Below, piece by piece: positions 26,590 to 37,030 of a stretch of DNA of 37,607 bases. Positions within the stretch are counted from its first letter, which is position 1. The number at the start of each line of letters is the position of its first letter. The translations under genes were made by a program, and so were the position numbers. The notes under the pieces were generated by a model. That model ran no database searches, was not told the origin of the DNA, and was given only the letters and a program-made list of their open reading frames with translations. Where the stretch lies: assembly GCA_018057825.1 (NCBI GenBank), contig JAGPCY010000060.1, positions 1 to 37,607 on the forward strand. The letters run 5' to 3'. This stretch comes from Kofleriaceae bacterium. GTDB taxonomy: Bacteria > Myxococcota_A > Polyangia > Haliangiales > Haliangiaceae.

Positions 26590-28614
26590 TCACGGCGCGA
26601 CTTCGAGCGCGCCGTCGCCCCAGTAGCTGCGCAGCACCGTGGTCTCGTAGACCAGGTCCTTCAGCTTGGTGTTGCCCTCGCCGGCAGCGATGGCCTCGTC
26701 GAGCTTGGCGCCACAGTCCTTGCAGTCCTTGCCCGCCACCTTGGGCAGCGCGAGGTTGACGCTCTGACGGATCAGGCGGTCCTCGTTCTTGGCCGCCTCG
26801 AGGAGCGCCGGGGCCTGGCTCGCGGCCTTGTCGCCCATCTTGGCCAGCTCGATCATCGCGCGCTCGATCTGCGCCGCGAGGAGCTCCTTCTGCTCGGCCT
26901 CGTTCATCTCGTCGAGGCCGGCGATGTACTGGCTGAGCGCGGCCTTCACCTCAGGCCACTTCGCGGTCAGGGTCTTGCCGTAGCACTCGGCGTCAGCGCC
27001 GCAGCGCATCGCGATCTCGATGCGCGCGATGTGGGTCTCGAAGACCCGCTGCGACGCCTTGTAGTTCTTCGACTTCTGATCGGGCTCGTCGTACTTGGCC
27101 TTGGCCTCGGTGTACGGGATCGTGACCTTGTCGAGAGCGACCTTGGCCTCGGTCATGGCGTTGATCAGCTCGGGCGAGGCGCGCTTCTCGCCGCCGGCCC
27201 GGGCCACCTTGTCCTTGGCCGCCTTGAGCGCGTCGCGCGCGGCGTCATACGGGATCTTGGCGGTGGACAGGGCGGCCTTGGGCGCGCCGTCGGCCTTGGC
27301 CCGCTCTTCCTTGGCGCCGGCGGCGTACTTCTTGACCTGATCCTGGAGGATCTTCATCGCCCCGGCGGTCCGCGACAGGCGCGCGTAGGTGGTCGCGGCC
27401 TCGAAGGTCGCGTCGCCGCTGTCGCTGACGATCTTGGCCATGTGCTCGAGGCCGGTCAGGGTGCCGGACTTCTCGCTGCCGTCGCGCGAGACGTGGGAGT
27501 AGACGTCGATCGCCATCGACCGCAGGATCCGATCCTTGCTGTTGACCGCGATCTCGAGGACCGGCGCCGCGGCCTGGGGCGCGCCGATCTTGCGGAGCGC
27601 GTCGAGGACGCCGTTCTGGGCCGGCGGGCCGGGGGTGTCATCGACCAGGTACGACGGCTTCTGCTCGCGGGCCAAGGCCTTGAGCAGCGACGGCACCAGC
27701 GCCGGATCGTACAGATCGCCGGCGATGATCGACGCGTAGTAGTCCATCGCCGACACCGGCACGCACTCCGACAGCGCGCGCTGCTCCTTGCCGACGTCGC
27801 CGCAGTACAGGTCGAGCTTCTTGTCCTTGAACAGCGTGTTGAGATCGCTGTCGGTGCCCTCGAGGGCGCCCTTGATGCGGTCGTTGACGCTCGGGCCCGA
27901 GGCCACGAGCGCGCGCCGCACCTGCTTGAAGAAGAACGGCAGCCGGTACATCACCTCGACCAGGACCGGGACCGCGGTCGGGCTCTTGATCTTGCCGAGC
28001 GCGATGATCGCCGCGCCGTGCATCGCCGGGTTGGTCGGATCGAAGTCCTCGCGCAAGATGTTGGCGAGGGTCGGCACCGCCTGGGGGTTGCCCAGGGCGC
28101 CGAGCGAGAGGATCGCCTGACCGCGCACCGGCTTGGCGCCGCTCTCGGTCGCCGCCCGGACCAGGGGCTCGAGGGCCTCCTCGAGCTTGGCCTGGCCGAG
28201 GGCCTCGGCGGCCAGCCGGGCGCTCTCGACCGAGCGCGGGTTGGCCGGGTCGACCTCGTCGATCGCCTTGACCAGGATCGGCAGCGACCGATCCCACGCC
28301 GCCGGCCGGGCCTTGCCGTTGTTCTTGTACTGGTCCTTGGCCTGTTGCTCGGTCAGCGGCTTCGACAGGTCGATGATGACCTGCAGGATGCGCTCGGGCC
28401 GGCCCTGCTTCTCCCACGCCTTGCCCAGCGCCGGGATCGCGCTCGACTCACCGAGGCGCTCGAGCTCGGTGACCGCGCGCTCGACCTCCTTGGGGCTGCT
28501 GAGCTTCTTGGTCCAGGTCTTGGGGTCGAAGGGGTCGTCGGGACACCCGGTCAGAGTCGCCGTGCTCAACCCGCAGGCGAGGAGGACGGCCAGTTTGTGG
28601 ATCCGGAGGGTCAT
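26590..28614 (-). CDS. HEAT-repeat lipoprotein next to an ExbBD-like cluster
   Basis: 674 residues. Signal peptide with lipobox LTGC (Cys24). HEAT/PBS-lyase-type helical repeats cover about residues 40-360, for example ALGQAKLEEALEPLVRA, SLGALGNPQAVPTLANIL and ALGKIKSPTAVPVLVEVM. Residues about 400-560 are charged, Lys/Ala-rich and coiled-coil-like. CKDCG lies near the C-terminus (about 637). ATG 28614 has AAAGGA 6-9 nt upstream; the frame is open to 28683. It follows the ExbB/ExbD/ExbD genes, separated by 136 bp with a hairpin. A lipid-anchored helical scaffold beside a proton-driven motor suggests an envelope partner of that motor; this is inference. Confidence 0.85.
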   Translation of the reverse strand: MTLRIHKLAVLLACGLSTATLTGCPDDPFDPKTWTKKLSSPKEVERAVTELERLGESSAIPALGKAWEKQGRPERILQVIIDLSKPLTEQQAKDQYKNNGKARPAAWDRSLPILVKAIDEVDPANPRSVESARLAAEALGQAKLEEALEPLVRAATESGAKPVRGQAILSLGALGNPQAVPTLANILREDFDPTNPAMHGAAIIALGKIKSPTAVPVLVEVMYRLPFFFKQVRRALVASGPSVNDRIKGALEGTDSDLNTLFKDKKLDLYCGDVGKEQRALSECVPVSAMDYYASIIAGDLYDPALVPSLLKALAREQKPSYLVDDTPGPPAQNGVLDALRKIGAPQAAAPVLEIAVNSKDRILRSMAIDVYSHVSRDGSEKSGTLTGLEHMAKIVSDSGDATFEAATTYARLSRTAGAMKILQDQVKKYAAGAKEERAKADGAPKAALSTAKIPYDAARDALKAAKDKVARAGGEKRASPELINAMTEAKVALDKVTIPYTEAKAKYDEPDQKSKNYKASQRVFETHIARIEIAMRCGADAECYGKTLTAKWPEVKAALSQYIAGLDEMNEAEQKELLAAQIERAMIELAKMGDKAASQAPALLEAAKNEDRLIRQSVNLALPKVAGKDCKDCGAKLDEAIAAGEGNTKLKDLVYETTVLRSYWGDGALEVAP

Positions 28615-28692
28615 GAGTCGGTCCTTTCGAGCTCGGCGGCACGATAACGCATCGGCCGAGCAGAGAGCGATCGCGGGGGCCACCTGTACGAA

Positions 28693-28727
28693 AGCCCGTC
28701 GGCCGGAGGGTGTCCGACGAACGGGCT
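28693..28727 (-). terminator. Hairpin between ExbD-like and HEAT lipoprotein genes
   Basis: AGCCCGT (28693-28699) and ACGGGCT (28721-28727) form a perfect 7-bp stem, extendable by CGG/CCG with an asymmetric bulge. On the minus strand the 3' arm is followed by TTTCGT, a weak U-rich tail. It could terminate or attenuate readthrough into the HEAT lipoprotein gene. Confidence 0.45.
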
Positions 28728-28750
28728 CGGTTGACCGACCGCCTGCGGGG

Positions 28751-29356
28751 CTACTTCTTCTTGACCGCGAACAGGATGTTGTCGAAGTTGGCGTACTTCG
28801 CGGTGGTCACCACCATCGTGATGATCCGGGCGTCGGTGTCCTCGTCGGCCTGGAGGATGACCAGGCCCTCGGGACACAGGAAGTCGTTGCTGACGATGCC
28901 GGCCTTGGCGTCGTCGCACGCCTTCTTGGCGCGCTTGTCCTTGAGCCCACCGAGCGCGGTCGTCTCCTTGATCTTCTTGCCGCGCGCGTCGAGCTTGAGG
29001 AACAGCGCCTCGATCTTCATCTGCGGGTTGTCGTCCTTCAGCAGGCTGTCCAGGGTCGCCACCTGGGTGCCCTCGAACGACAGGTCAGAGCGCGTGATCG
29101 TGATGATCGGCGCCTCCTGCAGCTTCTCCTTGTTCTCGGCCTTCGGCAGCTCCAGGTTCTTCTGGGCCTTGATCAGCTCGCCGCTGGTCGAGAACACGAT
29201 GAGGAGGAAGGTGACCAAGATCGTCATCATGTCGACGAACGGGGTCAGGTTGAGCGCGACGTTGCTCGACCGCGCGGTGCCGTGCGCACCGCCCTTGGCC
29301 AGGTGCTTGAACGGCACCGAGCGATACAACCGGGGTCCTGCCTTGTGGATCGCCAT
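28751..29356 (-). CDS. ExbD/TolR-family protein (second)
   Basis: 201 residues. Cytoplasmic N-terminus of about 34 residues, one membrane helix with the proton-relay Asp in LTPFVDMMTILVTFLLIVF (Asp42), then a periplasmic domain with Lys-rich insert (KIKETTALGGLKDKRAKK) and CDDAKAG/FLCPEG cysteines, likely a disulfide. It ends ILFAVKKK. AGGAG precedes ATG 29356, 9 bp after the first ExbD gene. Longer than E. coli ExbD (141) because of the periplasmic insert. Confidence 0.92.
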   Translation of the reverse strand: MAIHKAGPRLYRSVPFKHLAKGGAHGTARSSNVALNLTPFVDMMTILVTFLLIVFSTSGELIKAQKNLELPKAENKEKLQEAPIITITRSDLSFEGTQVATLDSLLKDDNPQMKIEALFLKLDARGKKIKETTALGGLKDKRAKKACDDAKAGIVSNDFLCPEGLVILQADEDTDARIITMVVTTAKYANFDNILFAVKKK

Positions 29357-29365
29357 CGTGGACTC

Positions 29366-29869
<504 letters not shown>

Positions 29870-29942
29870 GAAGGGCCTCCCTTAACCCGCCGCTCGAGGG
29901 ATCGAGGGCGGGAGGCGTGAAGGGTCGACGGACAGACGGCGG

Positions 29943-29965
29943 GCGGGGAGCGCGACGCCCCCCGC
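29943..29965. other. GC hairpin between ExbB-like and ExbD-like genes
   Basis: GCGGGG (29943-29948) and CCCCGC (29960-29965) form a 6-bp stem in the 101-bp gap. No U-tract follows on the minus strand, so it is more likely a processing or stability element than a full terminator; it may adjust motor subunit ratios. Confidence 0.3.
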
Positions 29966-29970
29966 GTGGA

Positions 29971-30609
29971 TCACGCCGGCTGCATCTGGGCGCGGTGGTT
30001 GACGACCAGGTTGACGACCTGGACCGTCACCTCGTTGATGTCGTCGGTGACGTTGGTGGTCATGCCCTGGAGGATCGAGTAGCCGAGCAGGCCGATCAGC
30101 GAGGTGCCGATGCCGAACGCGGTGCAGTTCAGGGCCTCCGAGATCGCGCCGGCGAGCTCGGTGGCCTTGTTGCCGCCCTCGTCGGCGCCGACCGACTTGA
30201 AGGCCTTGATCATGCCGGTGATGGTGCCGAGGAGGCCGGCCATAACCGCGAAGTTGGCGAGCATCGCCAGGTACGGCGTGCGGGCGTTGATCTTGGGCAG
30301 CTCGCGGAGCGCGGCCTCGTCCATCGCGGCCTGGACCTCGTCGTCGCTCTTGTTGAACTTCATGAGGCCGGCCTGGACGATGCGGGTCATCGGGGTCGGG
30401 TTGCCCGAGCAGACCTTGATCGCGCCCTGGACGTTGCCGGCCATGACCTGGCTCTTGAGGAGCGCCAGGAGCTTGTCCTTGTCGACGGAGGCCTTGAACA
30501 GGTAGACCGCTCGCTCGACGATGATCGCGATGATGGCGATCGAGGACACGAGGATGGGCCACATGCCCCATCCGCCTTCGTGGAACGCTGCCGAGATCGT
30601 CTGCAACAT
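29971..30609 (-). CDS. MotA/TolQ/ExbB proton-channel family protein
   Basis: 212 residues. Three membrane helices: about 17-36 (MWPILVSSIAIIAIIVERAV), about 113-135 (YLAMLANFAVMAGLLGTITGM) and about 160-185 (ALNCTAFGIGTSLIGLLGYS). The family motif ANFAVMAGLLGTITGMI is intact. GGAGG lies 9 nt before ATG 30609. It is the channel subunit of the proton-driven complex with the two ExbD-like proteins encoded next. Upstream (30623-30671) is a tandem repeat with hairpins in the presumed leader. Confidence 0.94.
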   Translation of the reverse strand: MLQTISAAFHEGGWGMWPILVSSIAIIAIIVERAVYLFKASVDKDKLLALLKSQVMAGNVQGAIKVCSGNPTPMTRIVQAGLMKFNKSDDEVQAAMDEAALRELPKINARTPYLAMLANFAVMAGLLGTITGMIKAFKSVGADEGGNKATELAGAISEALNCTAFGIGTSLIGLLGYSILQGMTTNVTDDINEVTVQVVNLVVNHRAQMQPA

Positions 30610-30622
30610 GTCGACTTGCCTC

Positions 30623-30671
30623 CGAGAGCCGCGCCGTGCGCGGGGTTGCGCGAGAGCCGCGCCGTGCGCGG
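30623..30671. repeat. 21-bp direct repeat pair with internal palindromes before the ExbB-like gene
   Basis: CGAGAGCCGCGCCGTGCGCGG occurs at 30623-30643 and 30651-30671, period 28 bp. Each holds a perfect CCGCGC-ACG-GCGCGG inverted repeat on the minus strand. They lie 14-62 bp upstream of ATG 30609, so they are either two operators or two adjacent RNA hairpins in the leader. Confidence 0.8.
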
Positions 30672-30693
30672 ATTGCGTTGTGGCCTCCGGTTT

Positions 30694-30710
30694 TGCAAGG
30701 ACGGATCCAG
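30694..30710 (-). promoter_or_regulatory. Possible sigma-54 promoter of the ExbB-like operon
   Basis: Minus-strand CTGGATCCGTCCTTGCA has GG-N10-GC spacing, TGG at -24 and perfect TTGCA at -12, but mismatches in CAC. Predicted start about 30683, leaving a 74-nt leader that would contain the 21-bp repeat pair. Confidence 0.35.
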
Positions 30711-30849
30711 GCCTTAACCTGCCGGAATCGCTGGCCGCTCAGAGAATCTCGGTCTAGATCGGGCGGGGCGACCTGCCGCGCCGCGAGGCGAAATGCCACG
30801 ATCGCCAAGCCCTGGGAACCGGCCGCGATCCGTGGTGTCCTAGCGCTCG

Positions 30850-31476
30850 GTGAAAGCCCTGCGCCTCGCGTCGCTCGTCGACTTGGTCGTCCTGATGTTG
30901 GTCGCGGTGGCCGTGTTCCTCCCGCCGCGCCCGTTTCGGGTCGTCGCGGCGCCGCGGACCGACGCGGCGGGGCGCGCCCAGCTCGCCTTCGCCGAGGCCC
31001 GGGTGGTCGCGCGGCCCGATGACGGCGACGCGATCTACGAGCTGACGCGGCGGCTGGCGGACGCCCGCCAGTCGGACTGGGCGGTCCAGACCGCCGCGGT
31101 CGCCGCCGAGCGGGCCCGGACCTCGCCGAGCTACTGGCGGGCGCTCCTGGCGGTGTCGATCGCGCATGTCGATCGCCTCGAGGCCAAGCCGGCCCTCGAC
31201 TACGCGACCCAGGCCCTGGCCGCGTGCAACGCCGCAGCGGCGACCTGCCCGAGCTGGGAGCAGCTCCGCGTCGAGCTGTACCAGCGTCACCTCGACGCCG
31301 GCGTGCGCTCGGGGATCGATCCGCGGAAGAACCCCACTGGGTTCCGCGAGGCTGGTGAGGCCGCGCTGCGCCACGTCCGGGTGACCGGCTCGGGGATCGC
31401 GCCGACGCCCGCGCCGGCGCCGAGTGCCGGTAGTGGCGGTGGCAGTGGAAGTGGCAGCGGCAGCGCGACGCCGTGA
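30850..31476 (+). CDS. Small membrane-anchored protein, possibly TPR-like
   Basis: 208 residues, unknown function. Membrane anchor at about residues 7-25 (ASLVDLVVLMLVAVAVFLPP), then Ala-rich helices with a TPR-like rhythm (DAIYELTRRLADARQSDWAV, SYWRALLAVSIAHVD, KPALDYATQALAACNAAA) and a Ser/Gly-rich tail (GSGGGSGSGSGS). The start is GTG 30850; no strong Shine-Dalgarno. The tail ends just before hexamer array 3, and convergent with the EEP-family gene. No relatives recognised with confidence. Confidence 0.7.
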   Translation: MKALRLASLVDLVVLMLVAVAVFLPPRPFRVVAAPRTDAAGRAQLAFAEARVVARPDDGDAIYELTRRLADARQSDWAVQTAAVAAERARTSPSYWRALLAVSIAHVDRLEAKPALDYATQALAACNAAAATCPSWEQLRVELYQRHLDAGVRSGIDPRKNPTGFREAGEAALRHVRVTGSGIAPTPAPAPSAGSGGGSGSGSGSATP

Positions 31477-31480
31477 GCTG

Positions 31481-31583
31481 ACCGAGGCGGAGACCGAGGC
31501 CGAGACCGAGGCGGAGACCGAGACCGAGACCGAGGCCGAGACCGAGGCGGAGGCCGAGACCAAGGCGGAGGCGGAGGCCGAGG
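31481..31583. repeat. Degenerate GAGnCC hexamer array 3
   Basis: About 17 units of GAGACC, GAGGCC and GAGGCG fill the gap between two convergent genes. The left edge is 5 bp after the TGA at 31474-31476; the right edge touches the stop of the leftward gene at 31584. Confidence 0.9.
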
Positions 31584-32312
31584 CTAGCCGATGACCAGAT
31601 CGGCGATCAGGGGACGGTGGTCGCTGGCCCGGCGGGCTAGCTCGGTCTCGCCGCGGGTCAGGGCGTCGACCCGGACCGCGCCTCGGACGTAGAGCCCGTC
31701 GAGGGCGCGCAGCGGAGCCCAGGCGGGGAAGGTCCGCGGCCGCCGCTCGACGCCGGCGAAGCCGTGGGGCGCGAGCCAGCTCGCGAGGCTGCCCCAGACG
31801 TCGTTGAGGTCGCCGCCGATCACCACCGGCGTGTCGTGGTGCAAGCCGTGGAGCGGGTGACTCTCGACGAAGTGCTCGACCTGGATCCGGCGCTCGTACT
31901 GGGCCAGCCCGAGGTGCAGGTTGAAGACGTGGACCGTGCGGTGGTGGCCGTCGGGATGCCGGATCCGACACGCGACGTGGAGGGCGCTGCGCCGCTTCTT
32001 GGGGGCGACGGTGAGGTCGATGTTGCGGATCTCGTCGAGCGGATAGCGCGACAAGACCGCGTTGCCGTAGCTGCCGCCGCCGCGCACGGCGACGTTGGGA
32101 AACCACGCGTAGTGGGTGAGGCCGAGCCCCTCGGCCAGGAGCGTCGCCTGATGATCGCCGTTGGAGCGCCGGGCGCCGGCGTCGACCTCCTGCAGGAGCA
32201 CGACGTCGGGCTGATAGTGCTCGAGGCAGGCCACGGTGCGGGCCGGGTCGTAGCGGCGATCGACGCCGCCGATGCACTTGTGGATGTTGTAGCTGACGAC
32301 GCGCACCTTCAT
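31584..32312 (-). CDS. Endonuclease/exonuclease/phosphatase (EEP) family protein
   Basis: 242 residues. All EEP catalytic blocks are visible: VVSYNIHKC (Asn), VVLLQEVD (metal-binding Glu), FNLHLGLAQYERRIQ, GGDLND (Asp/Asn) and the closing SDHRPLIADL (Asp-His). It may cleave nucleic acids or phosphate esters; substrate not predictable. No signal peptide. ATG 32312 overlaps the phosphatase stop by 4 bp (ATGA) and has GGAG 7 nt upstream, so it is coupled to the SpoIIE-type phosphatase gene. Confidence 0.92.
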   Translation of the reverse strand: MKVRVVSYNIHKCIGGVDRRYDPARTVACLEHYQPDVVLLQEVDAGARRSNGDHQATLLAEGLGLTHYAWFPNVAVRGGGSYGNAVLSRYPLDEIRNIDLTVAPKKRRSALHVACRIRHPDGHHRTVHVFNLHLGLAQYERRIQVEHFVESHPLHGLHHDTPVVIGGDLNDVWGSLASWLAPHGFAGVERRPRTFPAWAPLRALDGLYVRGAVRVDALTRGETELARRASDHRPLIADLVIG

Positions 32313-34474
32313 GCCTGCGCTCCGCGCTCGACCCGGGCCACCACCAGGGTCATGTCGTCGTCGATCGGCAGCCCGCCGAGGTGGGCCACCAGCTCGCCGG
32401 CAAGGCGCCGCTGGACCGCGACCGGATCGCGCTCGTCCTCGGCCAGCCGCCGCAGCACCCGCTGCAACCGGCGATCGCCGAACTGCTTGCCGTCGGCGCC
32501 GTGGCACTCGATCAGGCCGTCGGTGTACCAGACCACCAGGTCGCCGTCGGCCAGGGGGCGGGTCGCGACCTTCGCCACCGGGCCGGCGCCGGCGCCCAGC
32601 GGATTGCCGCGGGCCACCAGCGCCGACAGCTCGATCGTGTCGCCGGTCGGCGTCGGCGTCGGCCGCGGCCGACACACGTACGGCGCCAGGTGGCCGGCGT
32701 TGGCGAACAGGACGGTGCCGGCGGCCGGGTCGACGATCGACGCGAAGCAGGTGAGGTGGAACCGCCCGGCCCCGACCTGACGGACCGCGGCGTCGAGCAG
32801 GCCGAGCAAGGTGACGACGTCGAGGGCATCGCCGGCGCCGGCGACCGCGGCATCACAGGCGCCGCGCGCGGCCGCGGTGACCATGGCCGATGCGACCCCG
32901 GTGCCGGTGACGTCGCCGACGACGACCAAGGTTCGGCCGCCAGACAGCGGATAGCGCGACCACCAGTCGCCGCCACACGCCGCCGCCGGCTGCCACGAGC
33001 CGACCACCGTCAGACCTCCATGGCGGACCGGCTCGGGGCCCGGGACGAAGCCAGCCTGGACCGCGGCCGCCAGCTCGACCTCGTGGACCAGCTCGGCGCG
33101 GGCCCGCGCGGTCTCGGCGATCCGGACGTAGTCGAGGGCGGCCGCGGTGCGATCGGCGATGCCGGCCAGGAACCGGGCCTGGCGCGGCCCGAGGGGGCGT
33201 CCGCGGATGATGATCAACCCGACCAGCTCGTCGCGGACCACCAGCGGGACCAGGCCGGTGGCGGCGAAGGCCGTGAACAGCCGCTCCGCCGACGGGCGGA
33301 GATCATCGAGGCCCGCGGCGTCGAGGTCGGTCGACGACAGCGGTTGCCGATAGGCGGCCAGCCACGGACCGAGGAGCGGATCGGGGATCTGATCGCCGAC
33401 CAGGACCTCGTGATCGGCGGTCTGCCACGACCAGTCGTCGCGCGCCGGGATGATCACGGTGACCGCGTCGCCCAGGCCGATGTGGCAGGCGTCGCCGGCC
33501 AGGGCGGCGACCTGCCCGGCGCGCTCGGCCTCGCGGACCCGGGTCGCGAACTGCGAGGCCACGCGATCGAGTGGCCCGGCGCCAGGCGCGCGCACCGCCC
33601 ACGCCCGCCCGACCAGCGCGAGCAGCACGCGGGCCCCGAGGATCGCCTCGAGGATGATGAGCGCGCCGACCCAGGCCGGCCAGCCGTCGAGCAGATACAC
33701 AGCCGCCGCCGCCACCAGCGCGAACGCCACCACCAGCGCGAAGAACGCCAGCGGCGCGCGGCCATCGAGGGCCCGGGCCCGCAGCAGATCGTCCTGGAAG
33801 ATCGAGCGCAGCGCCAGGAGCGCCCCGACGGCGACGAAGAACCAGCTCACCGGCAGGTAGCCGATGCCGAAGGCGAGCAAGACGTCGACCAGACCGAGAA
33901 ACGACACCGCCAGCGCCACCAGGCCACCCCAGAGCTGACGTCGGCGCAAGCCGGGCGCCGCGGCCCGGGCCGCCCGCAGGGTCTCGACGAAGGCGGCCAC
34001 CGAGCACGCGGTGATGATCGCGACCGCGGGCGCCACCGCCGGCCCGGCGGCGAAGAACCGCAGGCCCGACGGCGTGTGCACCACGCCGGCCACCGCCCAC
34101 GGCGTCGCCAGCGCCACGATCATGAACCCCACCGCGACCGCGCTGGCCAGCGCGATCACCGCGCGGTAGGAGGACAGGCGTTCGGCCAGGGCCAGCTCGA
34201 AGACCGTCGCGCCGACCGCGGCGATCGGCACGAAGGCCGTACCGAAGCGAAAGAACCCGCGCGCCGCGTCGTCGGTCGGCGCCGCCACCGCCAGACCGAA
34301 GCCGACGACGAAGGGCAAGAGCCCGCCGGCGAAGACGATGATCGGCGCTCGCAGGTGGGGTGCGCCGCGCATGAAGAGCGCGTAGACCAGCACCGCCGCG
34401 AGGGCGCACGCCGCCAACCAGAACGGCAGCCCGACCAGGCTGAGCTGGAAGTTGTCGGGGTCGAGCAACCGCAC
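32309..34474 (-). CDS. Membrane SpoIIE/PP2C-type serine phosphatase with GAF-like domain
   Basis: About 721 residues. The N-terminal about 285 residues hold roughly seven to nine membrane helices (for example LPFWLAACALAAVLVYALFM, WFFVAVGALLALRS). A GAF-like region follows at about 300-450 (GLVPLVVRDELVGLIIIRGR). The C-terminal SpoIIE phosphatase domain (about 470-720) shows AAVQAGFVP, GGDWW, VVVGDVTGTGVASAM, FANAGHLAPYV, WYTDGLIE and DDDMTLVV, with metal-binding Asp residues intact. Start uncertain: GTG 34474 is preferred; a TTG at 34498 would add 8 residues. It is divergent from a Ser/Thr kinase and overlaps the EEP gene, suggesting a signalling unit that reverses phosphorylation of a shared target. 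Confidence 0.9.
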   Translation of the reverse strand: MRLLDPDNFQLSLVGLPFWLAACALAAVLVYALFMRGAPHLRAPIIVFAGGLLPFVVGFGLAVAAPTDDAARGFFRFGTAFVPIAAVGATVFELALAERLSSYRAVIALASAVAVGFMIVALATPWAVAGVVHTPSGLRFFAAGPAVAPAVAIITACSVAAFVETLRAARAAAPGLRRRQLWGGLVALAVSFLGLVDVLLAFGIGYLPVSWFFVAVGALLALRSIFQDDLLRARALDGRAPLAFFALVVAFALVAAAAVYLLDGWPAWVGALIILEAILGARVLLALVGRAWAVRAPGAGPLDRVASQFATRVREAERAGQVAALAGDACHIGLGDAVTVIIPARDDWSWQTADHEVLVGDQIPDPLLGPWLAAYRQPLSSTDLDAAGLDDLRPSAERLFTAFAATGLVPLVVRDELVGLIIIRGRPLGPRQARFLAGIADRTAAALDYVRIAETARARAELVHEVELAAAVQAGFVPGPEPVRHGGLTVVGSWQPAAACGGDWWSRYPLSGGRTLVVVGDVTGTGVASAMVTAAARGACDAAVAGAGDALDVVTLLGLLDAAVRQVGAGRFHLTCFASIVDPAAGTVLFANAGHLAPYVCRPRPTPTPTGDTIELSALVARGNPLGAGAGPVAKVATRPLADGDLVVWYTDGLIECHGADGKQFGDRRLQRVLRRLAEDERDPVAVQRRLAGELVAHLGGLPIDDDMTLVVARVERGAQA

Positions 34475-34513
34475 GTCGCTACCCGAGGATACCGACAACC
34501 CTCGCCGCGGGTG

Positions 34514-34519
34514 TACTAT
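34514..34519 (+). promoter_or_regulatory. Possible -10 element in the kinase/phosphatase divergent gap
   Basis: TACTAT, one of few AT-rich hexamers in the 148-bp gap, lies about 105 bp before the kinase start. No good -35 is seen. Confidence 0.25.
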
Positions 34520-34622
34520 CGGACGCGGATCGCCAACCGATCACCCGTGGTAGCCACCTTCCCCCTCGCCGCTGGCCCCCTCGCCGCTGGCCGCGCGGCG
34601 CTTCGCCGCCGCGGAGCCCGTC

Positions 34623-36758
<2,136 letters not shown>

Positions 36759-36765
36759 CCCATCG

Positions 36766-36878
36766 GGGCCTCCGTCTCGGCCCAGCCCCAGCCCCCGGGA
36801 TCGGCCCCGGCCTCCGTCTCGGCCTCGGTCTCGGCCTCGGTCTCGGCCTCCGTCTCGGTCTCGGCCTCGGCCTCGGCG
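36766..36878. repeat. Degenerate GGnCTC hexamer array 4
   Basis: Units of GGCCTC, GGTCTC and CGTCTC on the + strand, interrupted at about 36782-36808. It begins about 8 bp after the kinase TAG (36756-36758). Confidence 0.85.
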
Positions 36879-36894
36879 ATACACCCGCGACTTT

Positions 36895-37030
36895 TCGTCG
36901 CGCGCCCCATCCCCGCGACCGATCCCTACCCCTCGTCGCGCGCCCCATCCCCTCGACCGATCCCCGCCCCCTTCGTCGCGCGACCATCCGCTCTCGTCGC
37001 GCGCCCCATCCCCTCGACCGATCCCGCTCT
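36895..37030. repeat. Dispersed about 33-bp module
   Basis: A module starting TCGTCGCGCGCCCCATCCCC and continuing (T/G)CGACCGATCCC occurs at about 36895, 36933 and 36994, with a partial copy at 36973 and a further copy inside the duplicated unit at about 37327. No coding frame is credible here; the long minus-strand frames are low-complexity. Confidence 0.75.

Noticed and set aside
30754-32277. 507-residue minus-strand frame containing Ser-Ala-Ser-Val repeats
   Set aside because: It is the hexamer array read in frame, joined to shadows of the EEP gene and the TPR-like gene.
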